A stretch of 64,000 nucleotides of DNA from Poa pratensis (GCA_947311845.1 CAMZMU010000071.1:16915799-16979798); one strand, 5' to 3'; numbered from the stretch's first letter, positions 42,907 to 55,511 are shown. A program made the numbers and translations. The notes: generated by a model from the sequence alone, not told the origin.

Positions 42907-43493
42907 TGTTGGGGGAAAAATAACCCGGTAGGCCCAAGGACAGTGAAGCTACGACCCGCCAGGAGGAAAGACTAGCGAGGCCCACCAGATCATCTTGGGC
43001 GGGCTACATTGATGGACCGAGGAGATTGTCGGTAACCCGGTGTAAACAAGGAAGGTTCTAGAAGACCTGGAGGCAGTATGCGAGACTTGGAGGCCAAGAT
43101 AGATGAGTTAGACTTTGGTTAGGACTCCGAGTTCGGGCGTGACCCGGCCTTGCCTTGTAATCGACCAGGAGACCCGGGTGTCTATATAAACCGGCTCCTG
43201 GGACATTGAAGAGGACGAACTTTAGAGAGACTTGAGACATACAAGCTTATAGTGAGAGAACCCTTGTAACCTAGACTCGGAACCCGCCGATATTGTTATC
43301 CGCCGGGTGATCGAGATCGATATGAGAATAGAGAAACACCAGGCTGGAAGTAGGTCTTTATCTCCTATGGAGAGGCTGAACCAGGATACATCCTTTTTCC
43401 CTAGCGAGCTAAAAATCTCCCGAACGCTATGACAGCCTTGCCTCCAATCTCAAGTTACCACCCGGTAACACCTGCCGTGACAAAACCACGACA
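42907..43493 (+). repeat. 5' LTR of Gypsy-type element 3
   Basis: 587 bp, TGTTGGGGGAAAAATAACCC ... ACCACGACA, with TATATAAA at 43183-43190. The 3' LTR lies beyond the window. Confidence 0.82.
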
Positions 43494-46373
43494 GTTGGCG
43501 CCCACCGTGGGGCAAGCGTCAAAAAGCGTTATCATCACGGGAGAAGCTCTGCGAGGCATGCAAAACCTGGCCATCAGCCGGGTCATCATCAATCTACAAG
43601 GAGAGCACGTCGTGGACGATTCCGGGTGGAGCCTGGAGTCAGATTCACTGGAGACCGGCTCAGTCGTTCCGATCAGGCAGATCAATGTCTTCGTGGGGAT
43701 GATAGGTACATCAAAACCCGCCCTATAGTTTTCTGATTCTGTATCTGAAGTAGGAACCACCGTTCACTCGGATGGAGAGGAGTCAGTTGGGACGACGGAG
43801 ATCAAGTCAGGAAATACCACGCAGGGAGCCGGGTTAGAAAAGCAGGCTTGGGCTCCACGTGGCCAGATCAATGATGATACAGAATCAATCTTGGAATTGT
43901 TCGAGGATCGCTATGGATAAGAGGTAGAAGAGGAAGAGTACGAGTCAGAACCGGGTCCGGTGCGCCGGGCTGCGGTCTACACCGCTCCAGCAATCAACAC
44001 AGAACCAGTCCCAACAACAGCTTTGGCGGTAGTAACCCAGCCGGGTCAAGCGGCGCCGGGTTTGGCGATCAGAGAACCAGTTATCCAGGAGAACCAGCAG
44101 GTCGGGGTAGATGGAGAACGTGCGTCAGTTAGTACCGAGTCGGAAAATATGGCGGCACACAGAAACGTGTTTGGATTCTTGGCGAACAGGGCGACGGGTC
44201 AAGGAACATCAGCTTTACCTAACCCGCCCCCGCCGCGATTCCGTAGTGACCTGCCAGTTGATCCAGCAGCAATAGCAAATCCTGTGACCCCAGCAGCGGC
44301 AGCAGCGCAAGTCAGGGCAACAGACCCGGCTCGCATCAATTATGAGCAGCAGATGGCATCATTACAACGGCGTTTTGATCAGCAAGCGGCGTTGCAGCGG
44401 CAGTTGGATCAGCAGGACGAGTTTTTACGGCAAACGACAACACATTAGAAAATAGATCTGGAGAACAACAACAGAGGCAACAGAGTTTGATTGGCCGTGG
44501 TGGTCACATTAACCCGGCTAATCTGTTCCAGACGCCGCAGGATCAGTTGATTGGAGGAACACCTGTAGTTCAAGCTACAGGACAGATGGTGGCAAACCCG
44601 CCGGCCCCAGCGCAAGCCGGGTCACCAGTTGTACCAACCGAAGGAGTTGGCATAGATGTTGAAGCTATGCCACCACCACAACCCAGATTTCACATGCCAG
44701 CGGGTCATTACAGTAACCCGGCTGACAATGTATATGTAGCTACAGTTGCACTAGATCGTATTCCATTGGGCGATTCACCTGCAGAAATAGAAGCAAGATG
44801 CGCTATTGATATGCTACGAACTGCCGTAGCCCAGCAAGCAAATTACATGCATCGGAAAAGCGCGTTGCATTCGACAACTTTTCACAGCCGTCGTACCAGG
44901 AGTCATCATGGCGAGTCACCAAGGCCAGCCGGGTTAGCAGCGCAGGGCAGCAGGATCCGGCGGGTCAGCAAAATCAAGCACCACAGCAACAACCGAGACA
45001 AGTGGCTCCAGCAGCATCAAGAGCTCAGGCCATAGTTGACAGTTCCAGGGCGAGGCGCGCAGCAAATGTACAACCCGACGGGGACCAGCCGGAGGAGCCG
45101 GAGAAATCCCACGGGCGGGTTAAGTATCTAATCAGCAAGTAGCGAGGGAAGGACACGTTGGAGTAGCATCAACGATGGCGGGTCCCAAGTGTCTCATCGA
45201 TTCCATCAGATCAGAGCCATATCCAGATAAGTTCAAAGAGCCTAGTAAAATTTCAAATTATGATCCTAGCATAGATCCTGAGACATGGATAAATAGTTAC
45301 GAGATGGCTATGAGTATTCGTAATGCATCTGAAAATATTTGTGCTAAGTTTATGTATCTAATGATGAGTGAAGGTGCAGCGAAGCTATGGTTCAACACTA
45401 TGCCAGAGAATTCTATCAGTTCCTGGAGCCAGCTCAGGGTGGCTTTTATCAAGAACTTCCATGGGACGTGCAAGAGGTTATACACAATTGAGGACCTGGA
45501 TCAGTGTGTACACAGGAAGGGCGAGTCAGCACGCAACTAGATGCGCCGGATTACAGAGATCCTCCACTCATCCACTAATATTTTGCCAACTAACACGATG
45601 TCAACGTTGGAGAAAAATTGCAGATATGACCCGGTTGTTCAGAAAATGAGTCGCATGAGGAACAACCCAGGAGCAAATAATATAACCATGTGAGAAGTGT
45701 TGGACGCAGCTAACAAGCATGCTTACACAGATAAAACCAAGGATGAAAAGAGGAAGATAAAGGAAAGGGTAATGTGAACAATGGAGGAAGAAACAACAAC
45801 AACAACAACAACAACAACAGCAACAACAACTATCACAAGAGGCCACACGCAGAGGACAATTCAGATCTAGTCGCAAACACAAATACCGGGTCAGCGAGAC
45901 CTAGAACAGATGGAAATTTCAGAGGGAATAATTACAATGGAGGTAACAACAATCGTGGGCCGCCGCGTCCCCCGGGTCACTTTGATCCGATGAAGATGCC
46001 GTGCCCGCGTCACAGTCGAGATGGCAGACCCGCCAACCACTCCTTGGAGCAGTGCGTGGATCTGCAAAGATGGAAGAACATGGAAATCCAGAGGGTAATG
46101 CGCGGCGCAGGAAACGGTGGAGGACCCGGCCGTGGAGGTAACCCGGCTAATGGTCCTGTGCCCAATGCTAATCTAGAAGCCGGCAATCCTAACAACAACC
46201 AGAACAGAGAAAATCAAGGGGGTTATCAGGAAAACCCAAAGCGACTTGGCGGGTATCATGTTCACACGCTCCATACATCAAAGAGAGAGAAAAAGTTGAT
46301 TCAGCGTTCAGTTAATATGGTTTCATTGGCGGTACCGAAATATTTGAAGTACTCAGAAGTTCCAGTAACATGA
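43429..46373 (+). pseudogene. Gypsy gag region of element 3 (degenerate)
   Basis: Frames 43429-43728, 43960-44448, 44487-45035, 45175-45540 and 45774-46373 are parts of one gag. The first contains VVPIRQINVFVGMIG, also found in element 4. The capsid domain is at 45175-45660: DPSIDPETWINSYEMAMS, AAKLWFNTMPENSISSW, FIKNFHGTCKRLYTIEDL. A poly-Asn tract from an (AAC)n microsatellite sits near 45790-45830. Then comes MKMPCPRHSRDGRPANHSLEQC, a zinc-knuckle-like Cys/His segment. At least five stops or frameshifts break it. Confidence 0.8.
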
Positions 46374-47366
46374 AGTAGAGAGGATCACCCGCCCAATATT
46401 GAATCACCAGGTCTCCTTGCCTTGGTGGTCGCACCTCAAGTGGCGGGTTATGTTCTGAACAAAGTTTTGATGGATGGAGGCAGTGCTATCAACATCTTGT
46501 ACTACGAGACGTTCCTGCGTATGAATCTCAAAAAGCCACAGCTGCAGCCGACCAACACCATATTTCATGGGATAGTACCGGGGAAGTCACATAGCCCGGA
46601 GGGAAAAATAACACTTGATGTTGCGTTTGGTGAGTCCAAGCACAAGTTTCGTATGGAGAAAATTACTTTCAAAGTTGTGAAGTTGGAGAGCCCGTATCAT
46701 GCTCTCTTTGGAAGACCGGCCTTTGCCAAATTCATGGCCAGGCCCTGTTACGTGTATCTACAGTTGAAAATCCCAAGCTCAAATGGAGTTATCACTATTC
46801 ATGGAAGCCGGGATATGGCGGCTGAGTGTGACAATGGCGATGCAGCTTTGGCAGAACGAGCATGTGCAAAGGAAGAGCTGCGGTACTACACTTCTCAGGT
46901 AGACCCGGCTGATAGAACCGTGTTACACAGAACCACGGCTGAAGAGAAAAAAAAGTTCAAACCCGCCCAAGATACTAAGATGGTTGATTTCACACCCGGC
47001 GATTCTTCCAAGCAGTTCGCTGTGGGTTCCAATTTAACTGATAAATAGGAAAGTGCGCTCATTGAGTTCATCCGTGAGAACAGGGACGTTTTTGCATGGA
47101 CACCTAGTGACATGCCTGGCGTACCTGCTGAACTCGCTGAGCACAAGTTACATGTTAACCCGGGTGCAAAACCTGTCAAGCGGGGTTTGCGCAGATTGAA
47201 TGAGGAAAGAAGAAAGATTGTGGGAAAAGAAGTAGCCCGGCTCTTGGTTGCGGGCTTTATCATGGAGGTTTTCCATCCCAAGTGGTTGGCTAACCCGGTA
47301 CTTGTGTTGAAGAAAAATAATGAGTGGCGTATGTGCGTTGACCGTACTCATCCTTACTACACTTAG
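46374..47366 (+). pseudogene. Retropepsin and truncated RT of element 3
   Basis: Protease domain: VLNKVLMDGGSAINILYY (the D of MDGG is catalytic), then SPYHALFGRPAFAKFMA. A stop at 47046 precedes an RT N-terminus: FIRENRDVFAWTPSDMPGV, then AGFIMEVFHPKWLANPVL and WRMCVD. After that the frame jumps straight to THPYYT and a stop at 47364-47366. The last residues match the C-terminus of a Tat integrase (compare HLRPYYT in element 4), so about 2.9 kb encoding the rest of RT, RNase H and integrase is deleted. Confidence 0.85.
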
Positions 47367-47595
47367 TATCAGAATTGAGTTTACAAAGATGTAACACACG
47401 ATGAAAAAAGACAGCAGGTTTCAGACGCACTCTTTTCCTTACCAGGGTACCTAAGAGGACTGGAAGGTTTTTAATGAGGCGGCTTGCTGATCTAATATAT
47501 GAATAAAGATATATGTGCCCAAAGAATCACCTCTTTTATGCATTTACTTTACAGTTTGTACTTATTTCTGTTCAAGTTCATTATATTCATAACAA

Positions 47596-47745
47596 TGAGC
47601 CGGAAACTCCTGAAAGAGGAGACCCGCCATTGTATTATTCATGATGATGAGCCGGAAACTCCTGAAAGAGGAGACCCGCCATTGTATTATCTAAACTGAG
47701 AACAATGAGCCGGAAACTCTAAAAGAAAAGAGACCCGCCATTGCA
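47596..47745. repeat. Three tandem hairpin repeats
   Basis: TGAGCCGGAAACTC begins at 47596, 47648 and 47706, each followed by a purine-rich half and GACCCGCCATTG. Copies 1 and 2 contain CTCCT-GAAAG-AGGAG inverted arms. In copy 3 the arms change to CTCT and AGAG, so pairing is partly kept. Confidence 0.8.
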
Positions 47746-48256
47746 TATTTTGGTCTTAGGGGCTGCTTGCTTCATGAAAGCACAGCTTCAAACCTAATGA
47801 CCCGGCCATGATGCCACTTTGGTCATGGGGGCTGATTATCTTTAAGGTACAGCTGCAATCCCCTAACCCGGCTATTTTTAAGCCATTATTTTCTTGTTTA
47901 TCTTACGTAAGCTTGATGTGACTCGCGATTATATGGCCTGTTTGTTCTCTTGTAATTTCAATCAGTTATGATGCCCATGGGGACTTAACTGACACTGTTT
48001 TTACAGAATGAGATGCATCAGTGAGAATCCATGCGAAAGCCGGCTTATAGTTAAAGATAAACAAAAGGGTCATCTAAACCATTGAATTTTGCAGAGCTAA
48101 CACATAAGAATTTTTTGTTACATCTCATGCAAATTCACAAGGTGTACAGGCACACCATCAAAAGAATATTATATCAGGCATAAGTTATTACAGCAAAAGC
48201 CACAAGGGCCGAATAAGACATTGTTTTTACGCAGAAGTAATCTGCAGGAGCAAAGT
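47746..48256. other. Non-coding 3' region of element 3
   Basis: Continuation of the repetitive post-pol region, with two related GGGGCTG...TACAGCTGCAA blocks (47757 and 47828). No ORF is seen. Confidence 0.5.
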
Positions 48257-49098
48257 TCATCGTTCAGGGGTAGTAGCAGGAGCCCTTGTCGGGTCATCAG
48301 TTGTTGGTTCTGTGGAAGGAGTAGCGGCCGGCTCTGGCTCAGGAACAGAACTTGTGGTCTTTTCTGTTTGGCTCGCCGGGTTTCCCTTTGAACCTTCTGC
48401 TGGGTCAGTCACCACTTGAGTAGATTCCTGAGTCCTGGGAGCTTCCTTTGATTTAGCCTTGCTCGAACCTTCCCCAGTACTTGCAATACTTGGCTTGGAC
48501 TTCCAGCAAATTGCGTTCAGCTTATACCCAACAATGTTATTATCATCTACGCTTGGACGGCTGGGAGGGGGCATAGCTGGTGTCCCTGACCCGGTAACAG
48601 CAGAAGCAGCCACTTGCTCAGATGCCTTTGGAGAAACCACAATGGCTGGCTCTGGCTCTGGGGATGTGACCTGCCGGGCTTTCTTGTCAAAGCCGGGTTG
48701 AAAAATGTCTAACCTGAGGCCTTCAGCAATATTTGTGGCAGGATACCGGATCATCTTATCAATTTGAGCAAAGGACTTATCATCAAAGCGTGAGCCATCC
48801 AGGTTGAACTCTGGGAATCCTTTAACAAGTTTGGCCGGGTCAATATCTGGGTAGTGAGATTTGGCCAACGCAAAAGTGCGCATGGCACCCTTGCGACAGC
48901 AAGATATCTTCCAGCGGGAAAACCATTCAGGAATGGTGGAGAGATGGCTCAGAAAATTCCTTAATGATTTGGGCGGCTCATCTATTCCACGGGCTGCAGC
49001 AATTGCTCGCCCGACTCCATAGTATAGTTGCTGTACCAAGGCCATTACACTTCGTATTTGTGTTTCAGTGTTTTCCAAGTTCAGATGATTCCGGGTTC
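48257..49098 (-). CDS. Antisense ORF of Tat-like element 3, last exon
   Basis: The minus-strand exon starts after TTTTTATAG at 49098 and runs to a stop at 48257: GTRNHLNLENTETQIRSV, then YYGVGRAIAAARGIDEPP, WKISCCRKGAMRTFALAK and a low-complexity Pro/Ser/Thr/Glu tail. It is spliced in phase to an upstream coiled-coil exon (49186-49430). The function of these antisense ORFs is unknown. The exon itself has no stop or frameshift, so it is better kept than gag-pol of the same element. Confidence 0.65.
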
Positions 49099-49185
49099 CT
49101 ATAAAAATATCTAACAAGGTTGTTCATGAGTATGATAAGAAAAAGTATACAGATTCAGGCAAGAGAAAAGGCAAAAGATTCATAC

Positions 49186-49430
49186 CCCAGATCGCCTTCA
49201 CAAGATCACCCAGTAGGTCAGTGAAAGACTTGAGGGCTTTCCCTGCCTCAGCTAATTTTTTCTCAGCTGAGTCCAGCCGGGTCTTCCAAGATTCTTCAAG
49301 CTTCTCCACTTCCTTCTTCAGAGATAAATTTTCCTCTGTTGAGCTGGATAGGGAGGCTTCCAGTCAGATTTTAGCCGGGTCTCACTGGCAAGTTGCTCAG
49401 TGAGCTGGCTAATTTCCTCAGCAACGTGCG
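49186..49430 (-). pseudogene. Antisense ORF, coiled-coil exon
   Basis: Minus-strand reading: VAEEISQLTEQLASETRLKS, then (after a 1-nt shift near 49360) LKKEVEKLEESWKTRLDSAE and KALKSFTDLLGDLVKAIWG. The donor GTATG lies at 49185, and phase matches the next exon. It is strongly heptad-like. Confidence 0.6.
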
Positions 49431-49596
49431 AGGCGTTTTGTTGTTACAGACATGAATAATAAAGTTATTGGTGCCTCAAGTTACTGTTATAGATGTAATT
49501 TAGAACTTGGGGGCTGCAAATAGCAAAGAGGTAATAGTGGAAGAGAAATCTAGTCCCGAGTTGCTGCAGGCATACAACCCGGCACTTAGGGGCTAC

Positions 49597-50597
49597 TGAT
49601 GCATGTAAAATGCATACATGAACTTTGCACTTTAATTGCTTATATTCCAATCATATTTGCATCATATAATGGTTATATCAATGTTTTATAATGATTTTGG
49701 GAATATTTCATAGTTTTCCCATTTATTTGGAATTAACCCTGTTTTTTAGAAAACGTCTTTTTTAGTGTTTCAGACTTTTCGGGAGCTTCGGGACTCCAAA
49801 AAGGGCAAGGCCAAAGAGCACAGTTCAGAATTTTCGAGACGAACGCAATGGGCTTAAATTGAAGACAAGAAGCCCAACAGGCTGGAAATGGGAGGGTCCC
49901 ACGCGGCCTAAAATACCTGGCCGCGTGGGCCCAGCTCTTTTCCCCCTCGGAGCTCCGTGGCCATCGATCTTTCGTCCACCGACTCCGTCTTGACCTAAAA
50001 ACGCCTATAAAAAAGGTCCCCTGGCGTTTCGCGAATGGAGGCGGCGGAGAAACACAAAACCACGAAACAGAGAGACACAAGGCTGCCGCCGGAGAAGATC
50101 GAAGGGGGGAAACGCCGCCGGAATCGCCTCTGGAGGGCTCCACCCCCTCCGGCGTGTTCATCATCAACATCTACCGCAAGAACTTCTCGACCATCATCAC
50201 CATGATGAAGGGGGAGTACTTTATCTATAACATGATGATCACCGTAGATGAGAGAGAGAGGATTAAGTGAACTCATGAACCATGACCATTGTTCCTATAA
50301 GAAACACACACTTGAGCTTGTCCTCTTGCTACATAGAGGATTGGGCTTTCTCTCTTTGAGAGCTTTCACTTGCTACTACCTTTGTCTTGTCCTCTTGCAA
50401 AGAAGAGGATTGGGACACTTTTACATCCATCAAACCAACCATCTTGTTCTCTAAACTTGTTTAGTGCATAATCAACTAAAACTTGTGACACTTTAGTTGT
50501 AGGGAATAGATAACTTTTCCTTCTTGCTCCTACGGATCGATACCTTACTTCCACATTGAGAGGTGCTACAGTGATCCCTTTCTCTTGGGGGTTATCA
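49597..50597 (+). repeat. 5' LTR of the LARD-like element (462-bp deletion)
   Basis: TGATGCATGTAAAATGCATA ... GGGGGTTATCA. It has TATAAAAA at 50006-50013. Compared with the 3' LTR it lacks 462 bp, with a GTA microhomology at the break (after GGGGGAGTA, about 50218). Confidence 0.92.
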
Positions 50598-50607
50598 AGT
50601 ACTTTTC

Positions 50608-50625
50608 TGGCGCCGTTGCCGGGGA
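50608..50625 (+). other. Primer-binding site, tRNA-Asp type
   Basis: TGGCGCCGTTGCCGGGGA, ten bases after the 5' LTR, identical to that of Gypsy-like element 1 at 23336. Confidence 0.9.
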
Positions 50626-50740
50626 GCGTAGCGTTTAAGTTTCTATTCTTGTGTGCACTAGACTAAGCTTGGGGAGGTTCCTTTTATATCTTGCAATCAT
50701 CTAAGCTTGGGGAGGTTCTTTGATTTGTTTGATGATACTA

Positions 50741-51262
50741 TGTCTCCCATTTATGATGATGAATATGATATTTTCAGTCCACCCACTATTGAGTATAAAG
50801 TTTATTGTGATTATGATATGCCTCCTATATAGATGATTACAATGATTATTATGAATGTTTTACTCCCACTATTCCTAATGAAACTGTTTATGCTTATGTG
50901 GAGAGTAATATACTTTTATGCATATGGATCATGATAAGAATGTTTCACGTGATAGCTATATTTTTGAGTTTATCAATGATGCTACTGAAAGTTTTTATGA
51001 GAGAGGGAGACATGATTTCATATATCTCAAAAATATTAAGTCTTCTCTCTTTTTGTTGAAATTTTTGAAGTTGCACTTGCTTTGCCTTCCTATGCTAGTC
51101 ACTTTGTGCTTTATTGATTTATTTTCTTACAAGATCCCAATGCATAGGAAGTGGGTTAGACTTAAATGTGTTTTATATTTGCTTCTTGATGCTCTTTTAT
51201 ATTCAACTCTTATTCCTATGGGAGCATCATTAAAACTATCAAACCTAGCTATATGGCTATAA
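50741..51262 (+). pseudogene. Degraded LARD internal ORF
   Basis: Starts MSPIYDDEYDIFSPPTIEY, stops near 50830, then continues in other frames as VSRDSYIFEFINDATESFYE and HRKWVRLKCVLYLLLDALLY to 51262. Similar Asp/Tyr-rich peptides occur in other cereal LARDs; I know no function. It is the only coding trace between the LTRs. Confidence 0.45.
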
Positions 51263-53585
51263 AGAAAGCGCTTTGCGGGAGGCAACCCGGTTTATTTTGT
51301 GTGTGATTTTTCTTTTTGTCCTCTTGCTGTACCAATAGACTTTGTTTATAGTTTAGGTTCTGGAATTTCAATAAAGTGCCAAGTTTTACCCTTTTTGGTT
51401 TGAAAAAGTTGCTTATAGCGTTCGGAGATTTTATTCCTGCACGAGTCAGTGCACGGTATGATTTTTAATTCTTATTCTGTAACTCCGAATGAGCTCATAT
51501 TTGAACTGTAGTTGCAACTTTTCATCCTCTGTGTGCATGAAGTTTTTCGGAATTTTTCGAGAAAGTTTGGTAGGGTAGAGAAATACGTTTTGCTGCTGCT
51601 GTTTTTCTGGACAGATTCTGTCCTATTTTGTTTGATGCATGCTTTGAGCTTTGAAGTTGAATCTTTTTTATCCAATTGAGTTTATGAGTAGGCATACAAC
51701 ATTATACACTTTCTGGACATCTCATATGAATTTTTGTTCAAGGATTATATGCAGCAAGAAACCTATTTGTTTATCACTATTAATGCACCCACAGAAAAGA
51801 AATGGGAGAAACGGTGTTTTGAAGTTTTTTCACAGGGATTTGAGGAGATGCACCAAGAGTTATCCAAGGATGGTGAATACCATAAGCTTGGGGATGTGAA
51901 GACAACCCCGCTGGACCTACAAACTCTCAGTTTGCACACGTCCAACTTCTGTTTTTCGATCGAAACACTTTATCGCATAAACTTGGAGCGTCGTTTTTGT
52001 TTTTGTTTGAGTCTTGAGAGACCACCACACTATCATTTATATATAAGAGAGCTACTGGAAATATGGGTTGAAATATGTTGGATGCTTTTATAAGATTGGG
52101 AAAAGGGATGTTTGATTTGATTTTTAATGATACATATAGTTGCATGATTCAAGAGCTTGTTTATGAGTAATAGTTTGCAAATTCTTTTTGTAGAGCTATC
52201 ACTTATTCATGTTTTGGTGCTGATTGTTATTTTACTTGGTTTGACTTGGATTAGTTAGTTCTATGGACACTCATGCATGCATCTAGATGGTCAACTTTCT
52301 CCCTTTTGCTAGCCCAGAAACTCCAACAAGCAAAAACTTGTTTCCAACACCTTCAACCAAAGTTATTCCAGTGAGTCCACCATATCTACCTATTGGCTTT
52401 ATGCTATTCCGAGTATGTTTAACATGTTGTTTGTGTTATCTTACCTCTGAATGAAATGTTTATGTTATTGATTGCAATGGAAATTTTTTTTTGGTTATAT
52501 AGCTCTCATGAACTTGATGCACAATGTTCTTTTATTTGCATAATAAAACTTGACCCATTGTGATTAAGATTATGATGTTTGTGGCTTGATGAATGTTTTG
52601 GGTTGGAAGTTAGCCCATATGTGTTGTCACATGGCAAGCTTTCAACACGCTCTTCATCTCATTTAGTTGATATCATGTGCTTTTGTCTATGGATGCTTAT
52701 CATGTTGAAATAAATGTGGAAATAGAGTGAGTTTTAAATGAGTTTGTGTAAATGGTTAGAGAGACGCCTGGGCCGCTAATCTAAGCCATGCATCATTAAT
52801 GGTGGAAATTTACTTACATACTATGGTGAACCTTCTGTGATACACCTTGCAATAAAAAAATATTCCAAATGGTAAATAAAAAGGGTGTTGAGATTGTTCA
52901 TTTTGTTTGTTTGTCTTGTCATTTTGATATGGGCTTGTTCCATATCTTGGGACAAGAGGTACCCCAGTTGACGCTCTTGATGATACTATTATGCTTACAA
53001 TGATATTTAATTGAACTTGCTTTGTTTCCCAAGTTGAGTAACACATGGTGTAAGTACTTGTATTCAAGGGGCATGAGACATTCAACCCATTCTTTATCAA
53101 GCACACTACTCATATTTGCTTTCACTTTAACCTTAATCATTCAAGATGCTATGATAGGGGCAATGAGAGCTTGACACCAATGAATACCTTATTGCAATCA
53201 TTAACTTAAGTAGAAGAGTTTGGAGGTTAGATGAAACTTATGCATGCTTTACCTCTACTCACTTATACATCTTTCCAAAGTGTACACCTATCATATTCAG
53301 ATTTCCATCTACACTCTATGACCATTGTAGGATGTTCTACTTATCATTATGCATACATGTGTTCCATATTACTTGCTACCATGTTACACTTTGTGAACTA
53401 TCAATGAACATCCTTGTCTTGAATACTTGATATCACTTCATAAACTATTTGCATATTGCTACTCCTTTGAAGAATGAATCATTTGACTACATGTAGCAAT
53501 AGTAATCATCTTTGATATTCATTGTTAAGTATTAAATTGCAAAGTCCATGTTAGTTTTATCATCTTCATACTCGAGGACGAGCAT
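51263..53585 (+). other. Non-coding interior of the LARD-like element
   Basis: AT-rich. Short frames such as 51734-52093 lack domains. CTCGAGGACGAGCATGG at 53571 just precedes the polypurine tract. Confidence 0.6.
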
Positions 53586-53603
53586 GGATTAAGCTTGGGA
53601 TGT
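53586..53603 (+). other. Polypurine tract of the LARD-like element
   Basis: GGATTAAGCTTGGGATGT directly precedes the 3' LTR. Confidence 0.7.
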
Positions 53604-55067
53604 TGATGCATGTAAAATGCATACATGAACTTTGCACTTTAATTGCTTATATTCCAATCATATTTGCATCATATAAGGGTTATATCAATGTTTTATAATG
53701 ATTTTGGGAATATTTCATAGTTTTCCCATTTATTTGGAATTAACCCTGTTTTTCCAGAAAACGTCTTTTTTAGTGTTTAAGACTTTCCGGGAGCTCCGGG
53801 ACTCCAAAAAGGGCAAGGCCAAAGAGCACGGTTCAGAATTTTCGAGACGAACGCAATGGGCTTAAATTGAAGACCAGAAGCCCAACAGGCTGGAAATGGG
53901 AGGGTCCCACGCGACCTAAAATACCTGGCCGCGTGGGCCCAGCTCTTTCCCCCTCGGAGCTCCGTGGCCGTCGATCTTTCGTCCACCGACTCCGTCTTGA
54001 CCTAAAAACGCCTATAAAAAAAGGTCCCCTAGCGTTTCGCGAAAGGAGGCGGCGGAGAAACACAAAACCACGAAACAGAGAGACAGAAGGCTGCCGCCGG
54101 AGAAGATCGGAGGGGGAAATGCCGCCGGAATCGCCTCCGGAGGGCTCCACCCCCTCCGACGTGTTCATCATCAACATCTACAGCAAGAACTTCTCCACCA
54201 TCATCACCATGATGAAGGGGGAGTAGTCCACCCCTTGGATTTGGGTTTGTGGTGGTAACTTATGTATCTCTCCTCTCTCTTGAGCTTCACTAATTAGTAC
54301 CATATGAGCTGCTATACATGATTACGGTCATCTATGTAATACCTTTGTGGTGAATATTGTGGTATGAGATGATTTGTTATGCATTTACTGTTGTGTTGGA
54401 ACTTTTATGACTTGTCATGCTTTGATAGAATATTGTTCTTTACGAAGTATGATGTATGTGGGTACGGGATTGCCGATGTGACACGGCATAGGTATTGAGT
54501 GACACAGTACTGCCCAACATCCTTTATCTGGGGGTAAAAAGAAAGAGTATGATGTGGGAGTGAGAGAAACCACGCTAGCCTTTCGAGGGGTGACCTAGCA
54601 ACACAAATGAGTATTTCTTTCAACTATCTGTTTTAGGACATATAGCCGTCATAAAAAGCTACCATTAAAACATGACAATTGTGTGTACTTTATCTATAAC
54701 ATGATGATCACCGTAGATGAGAAAGAGAGAGGATTAAGTGAACCCATGAACCATGTCCATTGTTCCTATAAGAAACACACACTTGAGTTTGTCCTCTTGC
54801 TACATAGAGGATTGGCTTTCTATCTTTGAGAGCTTTCACTTGCTACTACCTTTGTCTTGTCCTCTTGCAAAGAAGAGGATTGGGACACTTTTACATCCAT
54901 CAAACCAACCATCTTGTTCTCTAAACTTGTTTAGTGCATAATCAACTAAAACTTGTGAAACTTTAGTTGTAGGGAATAGATAACTTTTCCTTCTTGCTCC
55001 TACGGATCGATACCTTACTTCCACATTGAGAGGTGCTACAGTGATCCCTTGCTCTTGGGGGTTATCA
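53604..55067 (+). repeat. 3' LTR of the LARD-like element (full length)
   Basis: 1464 bp. Includes the segment (about 54226-54687) missing from the 5' copy. Followed by GCTAC. Confidence 0.92.
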
Positions 55068-55511
55068 GCTACTCAGTTGAAGATTTTTTGCCAAGTGAAA
55101 ATTTCAAAGCACAAGGTGATATTTTTAGTCCCAGGTTGCTGCAGGCATACAACCCGGCACTTAGGTGATATTTTTGGTGCTACAGTGATTCAAGAAAAGT
55201 AGTAAGAAGTATTCACACAGGAAAAGGAAAAAGCATACCCAACGTTGATCTGGAAGTCATCAGGCATGTGCGCCACGCTCTCATCTGAAGAAGCTGACAA
55301 AGATTGGGACATAGAGACCCAAATTTTGCCAGCAAAACTAGACGAGGATTTGGAGGCACCAATCGTGGAGACAGCTTTACGAAGTGAAGTGTTGTAGGGA
55401 TATCTCCACTAAGGGAATCACAGTTGAGGTAGACCGGGTCTTCCTCTTCTTGTTGGCCTCTTCCTCTTGTTCATGTGGTTGCTCTTCTCAGGTTGAGATT
55501 TGTTCATCACA

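Larger units (their letters stand above)
49597..55067 (+). mobile_element. Non-autonomous LTR retrotransposon (LARD-like)
   Basis: LTRs at 49597-50597 and 53604-55067, TSD GCTAC (49592-49596 and 55068-55072), tRNA-Asp-type PBS (50608) and a polypurine tract (53586-53603). The ~3 kb interior codes for no protease, RT or integrase, only a small degraded ORF. It must use the enzymes of another element. The PBS, the LTR-adjacent CTCGAGGACGAGCATGG motif and the AGCTTGGG tract resemble Gypsy-like element 1, a plausible relative or helper family. Confidence 0.9.

Noticed and set aside
43429..43728. Gene start at ATG 43429
   Set aside because: The ATG lies inside the 5' LTR before the PBS. Only the part after 43494 can be gag leader or gag.
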